Below are positions 45,788-54,803 of a DNA stretch of 64,000 bases, in pieces (within the stretch, counting starts at the first letter, position 1; every line of letters starts with the position of its first letter). The position numbers and the translations under genes are program-made. The stretch is from Marinobacter persicus (GTDB lineage Bacteria; Pseudomonadota; Gammaproteobacteria; Pseudomonadales; Oleiphilaceae). The stretch spans positions 1 to 64,000 of the forward strand of contig NZ_PTIV01000017.1 of the NCBI RefSeq assembly GCF_002934325.1, in the 5' to 3' direction. The notes under the pieces are model-generated. The model was not told the origin of the DNA. It searched no databases and saw nothing but the letters and a program-made list of their open reading frames with translations.

Positions 45788-47371
45788 ATGAGCGCGGTTG
45801 CAGATACTCACAGCCAGGAACACCATCATGGCCCGGCCAGCGGGATCACTCGCTGGCTGTTCACCACCAACCACAAAGACATCGGGACCATGTACCTGAT
45901 CTTCAGCTTCGCGATGTTCCTGCTGGGCGGGAGCATGGCGATGGTGATCCGGGCCGAGTTGTTCCAGCCTGGCCTGCAGATTGTGCAGCCGGAATTCTTC
46001 AACCAGATGACCACCATGCACGGGTTGATCATGGTGTTCGGCGCGGTGATGCCGGCGTTCGTGGGCCTGGCCAACTGGATGCTGCCGTTGATGATCGGCG
46101 CCCCGGACATGGCTCTGCCGCGCATGAACAACTGGAGTTTCTGGCTGTTGCCCTGCGCCTTCCTGATCCTGGTATCCACGCTGTTCATGCAGGGCGGCGC
46201 GCCCAACTTTGGCTGGACCTTCTACGCGCCGCTCTCCACCACCTACGGGCCGCCCAGCACGACCTTCTTTATTTTCGCAATCCACATCATGGGGATCTCG
46301 TCGATCATGGGCGCGATCAATGTGATTGCCACCATCCTGAACCTGCGGGCGCCGGGGATGACCCTGATGAAAATGCCCCTGTTCGTCTGGACCTGGCTGA
46401 TCACCGCCTTCCTGTTAATTGCAGTGATGCCGGTACTGGCTGGTGTGGTCACCATGATGCTCATGGACATCCACTTCGGCACCAGCTTCTTTGACGCTTC
46501 CGGCGGCGGCGATCCGGTGCTGTTCCAGCATGTGTTCTGGTTCTTCGGGCACCCGGAGGTCTATATCATGATTTTGCCGGCGTTCGGGGCCATTTCCCAC
46601 ATTGTCTCGGCGTTTTCCCGCAAACCGCTGTTTGGGTATGCCTCGATGGTGTACGCCGTGGGGGCGATTGCCCTGCTCTCGTTCGTGGTCTGGGCTCACC
46701 ATATGTTCACCGTGGGCGTGCCGCTGACCGGCCAGCTGTTTTTCATGTACGCCACCATGCTGATTGCGGTGCCCACCGGGGTGAAGGTATTCAACTGGGT
46801 GACCACCATGTTCCGGGGTTCCCTGACGTTTGAAACCCCCATGCTGTTTGCCGTGGCCTTCATCATCCTGTTCACCATTGGCGGTTTTTCCGGCCTGATG
46901 CTGGCCATCGCACCGGCGGACTTCCAGTACCACGACACCTACTTCGTGGTGGCCCACTTCCATTATGTGCTGGTGCCGGGGGCCATTTTCGGTATCTTCG
47001 CCGCCGCGTATTTCTGGCTGCCCAAGTGGACCGGGCACATGTACGACGAGACCCTGGGCAAGACCCATTTCTGGCTGTCGTTCGTGGGCATGAACCTGGC
47101 GTTCTTCCCGATGCATTTCCTGGGGCTGGCGGGTATGCCTCGCCGGATTCCGGACTACGCCCTGCAGTTTGCCGATTTCAACATGGTCTCCAGTATCGGC
47201 GCCTTCATGTTCGGCGCTACCCAGATCCTGTTCCTGTTCATTGTGGTGAAGTGCGTCCGAGGCGGCGAGAAGGCCCCGGCCAAGCCCTGGGAAGGGGCGG
47301 AAGGTCTGGAGTGGACGGTGCCCTCGCCGGCCCCCTACCACACCTTTGCCACGCCGCCGGAGGTGAAATAA
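45788..47371 (+). CDS. coxA: Cytochrome c oxidase subunit I
   Basis: The 527-residue catalytic subunit has 12 membrane helices and holds heme a, heme a3 and CuB. It opens RWLFTTNHKDIGTMYLIFS. The CuB His and cross-linked Tyr motif is WFFGHPEVYIMILP. The paired CuB histidines are in VVWAHHMFTVG. Proton-channel and heme ligands are in YHDTYFVVAHFHYVLV. Length is typical. Spacing to coxC is only 27 bp; no ctaG/cox11 gene separates them. Confidence 0.98.
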   Translation: MSAVADTHSQEHHHGPASGITRWLFTTNHKDIGTMYLIFSFAMFLLGGSMAMVIRAELFQPGLQIVQPEFFNQMTTMHGLIMVFGAVMPAFVGLANWMLPLMIGAPDMALPRMNNWSFWLLPCAFLILVSTLFMQGGAPNFGWTFYAPLSTTYGPPSTTFFIFAIHIMGISSIMGAINVIATILNLRAPGMTLMKMPLFVWTWLITAFLLIAVMPVLAGVVTMMLMDIHFGTSFFDASGGGDPVLFQHVFWFFGHPEVYIMILPAFGAISHIVSAFSRKPLFGYASMVYAVGAIALLSFVVWAHHMFTVGVPLTGQLFFMYATMLIAVPTGVKVFNWVTTMFRGSLTFETPMLFAVAFIILFTIGGFSGLMLAIAPADFQYHDTYFVVAHFHYVLVPGAIFGIFAAAYFWLPKWTGHMYDETLGKTHFWLSFVGMNLAFFPMHFLGLAGMPRRIPDYALQFADFNMVSSIGAFMFGATQILFLFIVVKCVRGGEKAPAKPWEGAEGLEWTVPSPAPYHTFATPPEVK

Positions 47372-47398
47372 CCTCCGGCCAGCAGATTGGAGAGAGTC

Positions 47399-48286
47399 AT
47401 GGCACAAGAACAGAGCTACTACGTTCCGGAGCAGAGCAAGTGGCCGATCATTGCCACGGTGGGCCTGGGGCTGACCCTCTACGGGGTGGCTTCGATCATG
47501 GTCAACGCCAAGCAGGGCGAAAGCACCACCCTGTCCTGGCTGATGTTCTTCGCTGGCGCCCTGGTGATGGCGTACATGCTGTTTGGGTGGTTTGGCAGCG
47601 TCATCCGGGAGGGCCGCGCCGGGCTATACAGCGATCAGATGGACCGGTCTTTCCGGTGGGGCATGAGCTGGTTCATTTTTTCGGAAGTCATGTTCTTCGC
47701 CGCCTTTTTTGGCGCGCTGTTCTACGTGCGGGTGTTTGCCGTGCCCTGGCTTGGCGGCGAGGGGGACAAGGCCACGGCCAACATGCTCTGGGAGGGCTTC
47801 CAGGCCAGCTGGCCGTTGGTCAATAACCCCGACCCGGAGGCCTACCCAGGGCCGAAAGAGATCATCGGCCCCTGGGGACTGCCGCTGATCAACACTATTC
47901 TTCTGGTCAGCTCCTCGTTCACCATCACCGTGGCCCATCATGCCCTGAAGGCGGGTAATCGCCAGAAACTCAAGCTGTGGTTGGGCGCGACCATCCTGCT
48001 TGGCCTGGCCTTCCTGGTCCTGCAGGCCGAGGAGTACATGCATGCCTACCAGGACCTGGACCTGACGCTGAGCTCCGGCATCTACGGCAGTACCTTCTTC
48101 ATGCTGACCGGCTTCCACGGGGCCCATGTGACCCTGGGCACCATCATGCTGATCGTCATGTTCTTCCGGGTTCAGAAAGGGCACTTTACCGAAGACAGTC
48201 ACTTTGGTTTTGAAGCCTCGTCCTGGTACTGGCACTTCGTGGATGTGGTCTGGTTGTGTCTGTTTGTCTTCGTCTACATCATTTAA
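47399..48286 (+). CDS. coxC: Cytochrome c oxidase subunit III
   Basis: The 295-residue protein has seven membrane helices without cofactors. Hallmarks are GMSWFIFSEVMFFAAFFGAL, INTILLVSSSFTITVAHHAL and TGFHGAHVTLGTIMLIV, ending SSWYWHFVDVVWLCLFV. I chose ATG 47399 because of the GGAGAGAG SD and the usual start (AQEQSYYVPEQ); an upstream TTG at 47387 would add four residues. Confidence 0.97.
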   Translation: MAQEQSYYVPEQSKWPIIATVGLGLTLYGVASIMVNAKQGESTTLSWLMFFAGALVMAYMLFGWFGSVIREGRAGLYSDQMDRSFRWGMSWFIFSEVMFFAAFFGALFYVRVFAVPWLGGEGDKATANMLWEGFQASWPLVNNPDPEAYPGPKEIIGPWGLPLINTILLVSSSFTITVAHHALKAGNRQKLKLWLGATILLGLAFLVLQAEEYMHAYQDLDLTLSSGIYGSTFFMLTGFHGAHVTLGTIMLIVMFFRVQKGHFTEDSHFGFEASSWYWHFVDVVWLCLFVFVYII

Positions 48287-48295
48287 ATCAGTGGG

Positions 48296-48499
48296 TCATG
48301 GCGTTGGATTCAGTGATAGATTGCCGGTCCACAGGGCAATCAGTACTACCAGCAATAGCAAGACACTGAGCGAGACCCGCACCGCCAGGGAGTTCACCAC
48401 CCGGCGGGTTTTTCCGCGATCGCGAATCAGGAAGAACAGGCCGCTGAACAGGCTCACAATGACAGCCAGGAGCAGTATGACGATGGCAATTTTGAGCAT
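48296..48499 (-). CDS. DUF2909 twin-transmembrane protein of the cox cluster
   Basis: The 67-residue protein consists of two membrane helices (AIVILLLAVIVSLFSGLFFLI and SLSVLLLLVVLIALW) joined by a short basic loop (RDRGKTRR). Small proteins of this family are regularly found antiparallel between coxC and surf1 in Pseudomonas-like cox clusters, as here. They are suspected to help oxidase assembly, but the function is unproven. Confidence 0.85.
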   Translation of the reverse strand: MLKIAIVILLLAVIVSLFSGLFFLIRDRGKTRRVVNSLAVRVSLSVLLLLVVLIALWTGNLSLNPTP

Positions 48500-48589
48500 G
48501 GGCCAATCCCCTGCTGGGACATTCTGGATAGCCGAAGAATCTCCGGGTAATTGGTTTCACTATAGCAAAGCCGCACAAAGGGCCGGGTA

Positions 48590-49312
48590 ATGGCACGGCA
48601 ATGGCAGTTTGACTGGCGGTTGTTGCTGTTCACTGGCGTGTTTCTGCCAGTTCTGGTGGCTCTGGGAATCTGGCAACTGGACCGGGCGGCACAGAAGGAA
48701 GAACGGTTACGGGCCTGGCAGAGCTCGGCACAGCAGCGGCCCTGGGCTGAGCAGGTGAGCCGGGAGATGCGCACCGGCCAGCCGGTCACCCTTTCTGGCC
48801 GATACGCGGAGCCGGTATGGCTTCTGGATAACCGCACCCGGGACGGTGTGCCGGGGTATGAAGTGTTGAGCCTTTTTGAGCCGGAAGCCGGGCCGGTTGT
48901 GGTGGTCAATCGTGGCTGGGTGCCTGCCGGGCGGACCCGCGATCAGTTGCCGTCCATCGACACACCGACGCAGCGGGTAACGTTGCAGGGCCGGCTGGCA
49001 CCGTATCCGGAACCACCGATGCTGGCGGAATCAAAACCGGCAACCGGGCCCTGGCCCCGGAGGGTCCAGACCTTGCCCAGAGAAGTGGTTGCCGGCGAGG
49101 CGTTCCGGCCAGCGACGATGATTATCCAGCTCTCCGGCAGCCGGCAGCCAGGAGCCTACCGGGCTGACCAGTCACCGGATGTGATGGGACCCAAAACCCA
49201 CTATGGCTATGCCGCCCAGTGGTTTGCACTGGCCCTGGCGCTGACTATATTGACAGTAGTGGCAAGTTACCGGAAAACCCCAGGAGCCGATAATGACAAC
49301 AACGACGGCTAA
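48590..49312 (+). CDS. SURF1-family cytochrome oxidase assembly protein
   Basis: The 240-residue protein has the SURF1 layout: an N-terminal membrane helix (LLLFTGVFLPVLVALGIWQL) with the GIWQLDRA motif, a ~180-residue periplasmic domain (TLSGRYAEPVWLLDNRT, GYEVLSLFEPEAG, VVVVNRGWVPAGRTRD) and a C-terminal helix (YGYAAQWFALALALTILTVV). SURF1 helps insert heme a into subunit I. Its last 20 bp overlap the next gene. Confidence 0.93.
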   Translation: MARQWQFDWRLLLFTGVFLPVLVALGIWQLDRAAQKEERLRAWQSSAQQRPWAEQVSREMRTGQPVTLSGRYAEPVWLLDNRTRDGVPGYEVLSLFEPEAGPVVVVNRGWVPAGRTRDQLPSIDTPTQRVTLQGRLAPYPEPPMLAESKPATGPWPRRVQTLPREVVAGEAFRPATMIIQLSGSRQPGAYRADQSPDVMGPKTHYGYAAQWFALALALTILTVVASYRKTPGADNDNNDG

Positions 49313-49928
49313 TGCCACGCCAGATTCAGGGCAGCCTGGCCCCCAACAGGTTCGCCGGGGTCGGCGAACGGCCCTGCTGCTGTTTGCAGTAGGTTTTGGG
49401 CCGATAATTGTGGCCAGCATCATGTACTTCACCGGGTGGCTGAATCCCTCCAGCCAGACCAACGAAGGCACTTTGATCCAACCCCTGATTCCGGTACAGC
49501 AGCTGAATCTCGAAACTGCCAACGGCCAGCCTTTTTCGGCTCGTTTTGGCGTCGAGCAGGCGGACCCTCAGTGGCATATGCTTGTTGTCGCCCAGGACTG
49601 TGACGCCCGTTGCGAGCGACTGTTGTATCTGGCCCGTCAGGTAAACATTGCACTGGGCAAGAGCGCGCCCCGTGTCAGTCGGTCGGCCTGGCTGGGCTCC
49701 ATCCCTGCCGACCTGGCGCAGCGCTGGCCTGAAGAATACCGCTTAATGGAGCGTCTGCAACGGTCGGGTACTGGTGCCTGGCCTGAAGCGATCAATCCGG
49801 CGAACCAGCCGGGCATTCTGCTGATTGACCCCTTCGGCAATGTGATGATGGGTTATGGTCCGGAGCATACCGGCAAGCAATTACTGAAGGATCTGAAGCA
49901 TTTGCTGAAGCTCTCCCAGATTGGCTGA
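49293..49928 (+). CDS. Membrane-anchored thioredoxin-like protein of the cox cluster
   Basis: The 211-residue protein has one N-terminal membrane helix (TALLLFAVGFGPIIVASIMYF) and a periplasmic domain resembling a degenerate Sco/thioredoxin fold. It carries a CDARC motif (CxxxC, as in Sco copper chaperones) near residue 107 and ends GILLIDPFGNVMMGYGPEHTG. Conserved proteins of this type sit between surf1 and ctaA in Pseudomonas-like clusters. A role in oxidase copper or thiol chemistry is inference. Confidence 0.8.
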   Translation: MTTTTANATPDSGQPGPQQVRRGRRTALLLFAVGFGPIIVASIMYFTGWLNPSSQTNEGTLIQPLIPVQQLNLETANGQPFSARFGVEQADPQWHMLVVAQDCDARCERLLYLARQVNIALGKSAPRVSRSAWLGSIPADLAQRWPEEYRLMERLQRSGTGAWPEAINPANQPGILLIDPFGNVMMGYGPEHTGKQLLKDLKHLLKLSQIG

Positions 49929-49942
49929 CGAGGCGTGTGGGC

Positions 49943-51064
49943 ATGGCGAAGGTGGAAACTGAGCGTGAGACAACCCTGGCGACCCAGGCCCCGGCCCGGA
50001 AAATGGCTGTCTGGGCTGCGGTTGGCTGTGGGTTGGCGTTGGTGGTGATCACCCTGGGCGCATGGACCCGGCTCGTCCACGCAGGCCTGGGCTGCCCGGA
50101 CTGGCCCGGCTGTTATGGCTTCCTGACCGTGCCCCAGGGTGCCGACAATATTGCCATCGCCAATGCCCGCTTCCCGGAAACCCCGGTGGATGTGGCCAAG
50201 GGGTGGCCGGAAATGATTCATCGTTATGCCGCAGGCACCCTCGGCCTGTTAATTTTTGGACTGGCTGGGACGGCCGTTCGCTACCGTAAGTCCGGCATTC
50301 CTGTTCGCTTGCCGTTGTTTATCGCTGGCTTTGTGGTCCTGCAGGCCGCGTTTGGCATGTGGACGGTGACCCTCAAACTCTGGCCCCAGGCAGTGGCCCT
50401 GCACCTGCTTGGCGGTTTTACCACCCTGACGCTGCTGGTGTTACTGACCCTTCGATTGAGAAAATGGGCCCGGTTCGGCCAATCGGCCGGCACGGCGCAC
50501 AACAACAGTCCGGTGGCGGGCTTTCGGCCCTGGTTGTATGGCGGCTTGCTACTGGTGGTACTGCAGATTGCGCTCGGCGCCTGGACGGCGGCTAACTACG
50601 CAGCCGTGGCCTGTACCGATCTGCCCACCTGTCAGGGCCAGTGGTGGCCGACGGGTATGGATTTCCGGCATGGCTTCGATATTACCCAGCAGGTTGGTCC
50701 CAATTACCTGGGTGGCCAGTTGACGGCGGATGGCCGGGTGGCCATCCATGTGACCCATCGGGCAGGTGCCCTGCTGGTGTTGGCGTATTTCACTGTACTG
50801 CTGGCGGTACTCTGGCGCCAGCGCGGTGACACCGGCCTGACCCGCGCACTGCAATGGGTGGCCCTGGCGCTGGCGCTGCAGGTGGCGCTGGGGCTGGCCA
50901 ATGTCCTTCTGCACATTCCGCTGGCCATTGCGGTGGCGCACAATGCCATGGGTGCGTTGCTGTTGGTGTCGGTGGTGCACCTGATCTGGCGCCATCACCA
51001 GTTACCGGAACCCAGGGCTAGTATGGATAGCCCACCAGTCATCTCTCGGGAGGCGACGGCATGA
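49943..51064 (+). CDS. ctaA: Heme A synthase CtaA (COX15)
   Basis: The 373-residue protein has eight membrane helices. It oxidises the C8 methyl of heme O to make heme A. Conserved His and Cys motifs are GAWTRLVHAGLGCPDWPGC, EMIHRYAAGTLG, VALHLLGGFTTL and VTHRAGALLVLAYF. I chose ATG 49943 because GAGG lies 9 bp upstream; a GTG at 49937 is only 3 bp from it. The stop overlaps ctaB by 4 bp (ATGA). Confidence 0.95.
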   Translation: MAKVETERETTLATQAPARKMAVWAAVGCGLALVVITLGAWTRLVHAGLGCPDWPGCYGFLTVPQGADNIAIANARFPETPVDVAKGWPEMIHRYAAGTLGLLIFGLAGTAVRYRKSGIPVRLPLFIAGFVVLQAAFGMWTVTLKLWPQAVALHLLGGFTTLTLLVLLTLRLRKWARFGQSAGTAHNNSPVAGFRPWLYGGLLLVVLQIALGAWTAANYAAVACTDLPTCQGQWWPTGMDFRHGFDITQQVGPNYLGGQLTADGRVAIHVTHRAGALLVLAYFTVLLAVLWRQRGDTGLTRALQWVALALALQVALGLANVLLHIPLAIAVAHNAMGALLLVSVVHLIWRHHQLPEPRASMDSPPVISREATA

Positions 51065-51981
51065 ACAATTCCACAAGAACACTGCCGATCCAGAAACCAC
51101 TTCAAGCCCGCGGCCGGGCGATTGGCTGGCGGGATTTCCTGGAGCTGACCAAGCCCAAGGTGGTCGCGCTGATGATCCTGACTTCGGTGATCGGCATGTT
51201 GCTGGCGGCGCCGGGCGTGCCAGGCTGGGAGGTGCTTTTGTTTGGCAACCTGGGCATCGCCCTGCTGGCCGGCTCTGCAGCGGTGGTCAATCATATTGTC
51301 GACCAGAAGATCGATACCCTGATGGCCCGGACCCGTCGGCGCCCGGTCGCTACCGGGCGTGTTTCGCCGTTTGAGGCCATTGCCTTTGCCATGGCGCTGG
51401 CCTGTGCCGGCATGGCGGTCCTGATGGTGATGGTCAATCAGTTGACCGCCTGGCTCACCCTGGCGTCCCTGGTGGGTTACGCCGGGGTCTATACCCTGTT
51501 CCTGAAGCGGGCCACGCCGCAAAATATCACTATTGGCGGTCTGGCCGGCGCCATGCCGCCGCTGCTGGGCTGGACGGCGGTGACCGGTCAGGTGGAGGGG
51601 CATGCGCTGCTGCTGGTGCTGATCATCTTCGCCTGGACGCCGCCGCACTTCTGGGCGCTGGCGATCCACCGCAAGGAGGAGTACGCCAAGGCGGGGATTC
51701 CGATGTTGCCGGTGACCCATGGCAACCATTACACCGAGCTGCATATCCTGCTGTATACGCTGCTGTTGCTGGCGGCCAGCCTGCTACCTTTTGTCACAGG
51801 CATGTCGGGCGGTATTTATCTGGTGGGTGCCCTGGCACTGGGGCTACGCTTTGTCTGGTACGCCGTCCGGCTGTTGAAGGACGATGATCGCCGGGTGGCG
51901 CTCAATACCTTCAAGTATTCCATCACTTACCTCATGGCGCTGTTTGTGGTACTTCTTGTGGACCATTTTGTGTTCTTCTGA
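51061..51981 (+). CDS. ctaB: Protoheme IX farnesyltransferase (heme O synthase)
   Basis: The 306-residue UbiA-family prenyltransferase converts heme B to heme O. The first Asp-rich motif is VNHIVDQKIDTLMARTRRRP near residue 80 and the second block is FAWTPPHFWALAIHRKEEYA near 200. About nine membrane helices are seen. The opening DFLELTKPKVVALMILTSV is diagnostic. Also called cyoE. It is coupled to ctaA, so heme O is passed on to heme A synthesis. Confidence 0.97.
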   Translation: MNNSTRTLPIQKPLQARGRAIGWRDFLELTKPKVVALMILTSVIGMLLAAPGVPGWEVLLFGNLGIALLAGSAAVVNHIVDQKIDTLMARTRRRPVATGRVSPFEAIAFAMALACAGMAVLMVMVNQLTAWLTLASLVGYAGVYTLFLKRATPQNITIGGLAGAMPPLLGWTAVTGQVEGHALLLVLIIFAWTPPHFWALAIHRKEEYAKAGIPMLPVTHGNHYTELHILLYTLLLLAASLLPFVTGMSGGIYLVGALALGLRFVWYAVRLLKDDDRRVALNTFKYSITYLMALFVVLLVDHFVFF

Positions 51982-52001
51982 AACCCCGTTCTGGCGGGGC
52001 C

Positions 52002-52094
52002 GGGAGGCCATGGGACATCTTTTCTTCTGGAAAAAAGCAACTCGCTGCGCTCAGACATCTTTTTTCCGCCAGAAAAGACATCCCATACCCTCCC
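52002..52094. repeat. Palindrome D: 36-bp imperfect arms with 21-nt loop between ctaB and sco
   Basis: The arms 52002-52037 and 52059-52094 pair at 29 of 36 positions, with mismatches in three small clusters. The loop contains CTCGCTGCGCTCAGACA. It is the only notable element in the 138-bp ctaB-sco gap and may divide the transcript. It is less perfect than palindromes A, B and the one at 37574. Confidence 0.8.
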
Positions 52095-52119
52095 TCTTTC
52101 GGGCAATCATTCTGGAGTC

Positions 52120-52788
52120 ATGATGAGTGGGTCTGTACGGACGACGCTGGTCGTTTTGCTGCTGGTTGTCGCCAGCATTTTCTCGTTTGTGCTTTACCGC
52201 CAGATGCATCTGGCCAGCGCCGAGCCGGAACCCGCGCCGGATCTGGCGGAATACAACGCCTATGTCTATACCGAGGCCCGGCCGCTCGCGGAGTTTACGC
52301 TGACCGATGAGCAGGGCGAGCCCACCACCCGGGAAGATCTGAAGGGCCGCTGGACCTTTGCCTTTGTTGGCTATACAAGCTGCCCGGACATCTGTCCGAT
52401 GGCGATGACCATCTTGCGGCAGATGGACGGGCAGTTGCCGGCGGAGCTGCCGCAGCCGCAATACCTGTTGATCAGTGCCGATCCGGAGCATGACACGCCG
52501 GAGCGGCTGAAAAACTACACAGCGTTTTTCGGAGAACACTTCCATGGCCTGACCGGGGATCTCGAAACGACCCGAGAATTGGCGAAGAGTATGAGCGCGG
52601 TATTTCAGCATCGGAAGGAGGACGGTCAGTTGCTGGTGGATCACTCCGGGCACTTTGCCCTGCTGAACCCGGAGGCGGAGGTGCAGGCGCTGATCCAGCC
52701 ACCCCACAATCCACAGCACCTCCTGAAGGCCTACGAGCGGATCTATCAATGGGCGCGGGCTAATCGAGAGCGTGATTCACGGGGATGA
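52120..52788 (+). CDS. SCO1/SenC copper chaperone for cytochrome oxidase
   Basis: The 222-residue protein has an N-terminal membrane helix (TTLVVLLLVVASIFSFVLY) and a periplasmic thioredoxin-fold domain. The copper-binding CxxxC is in FVGYTSCPDICPMAMT near residue 90 and the distal His in VDHSGHFALLNP near 175. It delivers copper to CuA of subunit II. ATG at 52120 or 52123 are both possible. Confidence 0.95.
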   Translation: MMSGSVRTTLVVLLLVVASIFSFVLYRQMHLASAEPEPAPDLAEYNAYVYTEARPLAEFTLTDEQGEPTTREDLKGRWTFAFVGYTSCPDICPMAMTILRQMDGQLPAELPQPQYLLISADPEHDTPERLKNYTAFFGEHFHGLTGDLETTRELAKSMSAVFQHRKEDGQLLVDHSGHFALLNPEAEVQALIQPPHNPQHLLKAYERIYQWARANRERDSRG

Positions 52789-52899
52789 TCCGGAGTTCAT
52801 CAGAGGCTCCTCAATCGAAGGTCACACTGACAAGATTGTTAGCTTTGCATACACTGGCGGTTTTTCGACTCATATACCAACAATAATCGGGTAACTGCC

Positions 52900-54105
52900 A
52901 TGACTTCACAGACTGCCCCGAACCCTAAGCAACTGTTCACTGTTTTGCTGGCCGGCGCATTGGTATTGCTGGTGGTGCACACCCTGGGTCGGTTTATCTA
53001 TACCCCTCTGTTGCCCTACCTGGTGGCCGATGGCCAGTTCAGTGCCGCCGATGGCGCGGCGGTGGCCACCTGGAATTACCTGGGTTACCTGATGGGCGCC
53101 ATGGTGGCGATCAAGTGGCACCGCATTGACCAGATCCGGTTCATGCTGCCGCTGTTTCTAGTGGTTCATGTAATCACCACGCTGGTCATGACCCAGACCG
53201 ATAACCTGACGGTGATTTCTGCTGGTCGCTGGCTCAATGGTGTGGCCAACGGCGTGGTGTTTGTGCAGGCACCGGCGCTGATTCTGGAATGGTTGGTGTT
53301 GCGCAACCGCGCCACCATGAGTGGGCTGGTGTACATCGGCGTGGGCGCGGGTTTATTGGTGTCCAGTGGCCTGGTGACCGGCACTGCCGATTGGCTGGAG
53401 GGTGCTGAGCGTTGGTGGCCGGCGGCGCTGCTGTCCATTCCGCTGGCGTGGTGGGGTGTAATGCAGCTACGCAAACTGCACATTCCGGTGCGAGAGCATG
53501 ACGAGTCCGGCAAGGCGGTTGTGAACACGCCGCTGATCGACCGTGCCAGTGCGCCGCTGTTCCTTTCCTACGCCGGAGCCGGACTGGGTTATATCCTGCC
53601 CATGACCTTCCTGCCCCTGCTGGCCAAGCTGGAACTGCCGGACGGGCATGCGCTGCTGGATGGTACCTGGGTGATCGTGGCCCTGTTCACCATTCCCGCG
53701 CCCTGGCTCTGGAACAAGCTGGGTGCCCGGCTGGGCGACCTGGCAGCGCTGAAGCTGAATTTCCTGATTCAACTATTGGGTGTGCTGGCGGCCGTGCTCT
53801 GGCCAGGGGCCATTGGGCTGGTGCTGTGTGCCGCGCTGGTGGGGGGTACCTTCCTGGGTACGGTATTGCTGACCCAGCGTCTGGGCCGCGCGCTGCATCC
53901 GCATCAGGGGCCGCGCCTCTCGGCGGCCATGGTGGCACTCTATGGCTTCACCCAGATGGTAGGCCCCTGGCTTACCAAGCAGTGGCTGGATGCCGGTGGC
54001 ACTCTGGTATCCGCTTTTGGTATCGGCGTGGCGGCGCTCGCGTTTGGCCTGCTGCTGGCCTTTTTCGTGCCCAAGCCGGAAGACTGGCACGCCCGCTCGA
54101 AATAA
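52900..54105 (+). CDS. MFS transporter of the YbfB/YjiJ family
   Basis: The 401-residue protein has 12 membrane segments. The early block HTLGRFIYTPLLPYLVADG with NYLGYLMGA is typical of the YbfB/MFS_4 family. A second half begins PLFLSYAGAGLGYILPMTFLPL. The substrate of this family is unknown. It is separated from the truncated hrpB by 6 bp and from sco by 111 bp. Confidence 0.9.
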   Translation: MTSQTAPNPKQLFTVLLAGALVLLVVHTLGRFIYTPLLPYLVADGQFSAADGAAVATWNYLGYLMGAMVAIKWHRIDQIRFMLPLFLVVHVITTLVMTQTDNLTVISAGRWLNGVANGVVFVQAPALILEWLVLRNRATMSGLVYIGVGAGLLVSSGLVTGTADWLEGAERWWPAALLSIPLAWWGVMQLRKLHIPVREHDESGKAVVNTPLIDRASAPLFLSYAGAGLGYILPMTFLPLLAKLELPDGHALLDGTWVIVALFTIPAPWLWNKLGARLGDLAALKLNFLIQLLGVLAAVLWPGAIGLVLCAALVGGTFLGTVLLTQRLGRALHPHQGPRLSAAMVALYGFTQMVGPWLTKQWLDAGGTLVSAFGIGVAALAFGLLLAFFVPKPEDWHARSK

Positions 54106-54111
54106 CTCCGA

Positions 54112-54510
54112 ATGCTGCCCATAGACGATATTCTCCCCAACCTTAAAGCGGCGCTGGAAGCTCACAACACGGCCCTCCTGCAGGCGCCGCCGGGCGCGGG
54201 TAAGACCACCCGCGTGCCCCTGGCCCTGCTGGATGCGCCCTGGCGCGGTGACGGCAGAATCCTGATGTTGGAACCCAGGCGATTGGCGGCCCGTTCGGCG
54301 GCGCGGTTCATGGCCCGGCAGTTGGGTGAAAAGCCCGGCCAGACGGTCGGTTATCGCACCCGCCTGGATACGAAAGTCTCCTCCGCCACCCGCATTGAGG
54401 TGGTCACCGAAGGCATCCTCACCCGTCTGATCCAGAATGATCCGATGCTGGAAGCCTACTCGGCGGTGCTTTTCGACGAATTTCACGAATTGTTGATTGC
54501 ACCGAAATAA
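54112..54510 (+). pseudogene. hrpB: Truncated ATP-dependent helicase HrpB
   Basis: The 132 residues match the start of HrpB, a DEAH helicase of ~820 residues. Intact parts are [20 protein letters not shown] (Walker A), [25 protein letters not shown] and [12 protein letters not shown]. At motif II the reading is LFDEFHE, where HrpB continues with Arg-Ser-Leu. Instead it changes to LLIAPK and a stop. The breakpoint is at about 54487. The rest of hrpB is absent from the window, so the gene was cut by an insertion or deletion that brought in the low-GC segment. Confidence 0.9.
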
Positions 54511-54803
54511 GGGAAATTGTGTCAAATTCAGATGTTTGTCAATCTACCAACTGGAGTATGCGACGTTCACCTGTCGAATAGAGAGAAGTGAACATTGAAA
54601 CGCAAGATTCACTGGTGTTTTTGAACGACTCCCCCTGATTACCGGAATGCCGTTTGTACACCCCGGTATTTATTTAATGGCTCTGTAGGAAGGTCGGCAG
54701 GTTGAGCCGGCTCCATATTGCGCCCTGGCAGAATTGGGAAAATGCGACCTCACCAGTGAGACCTGCATCAGGCCAGATCCAGAGAGATTCACTATATGGC
54801 GTG
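54511..54803. other. Low-GC junction debris after truncated hrpB
   Basis: These 293 bp have visibly lower GC than both sides and hold no intact gene. They contain a weak hairpin (TACCGG 54640-54645 with CCGGTA 54663-54668, then TTTATTT), which may stop read-through from the MFS-hrpB transcript. A minus-strand reading frame ending near 54674 looks like the tail of a lost gene. No transposase or clear terminal inverted repeats were recognised. Confidence 0.5.
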
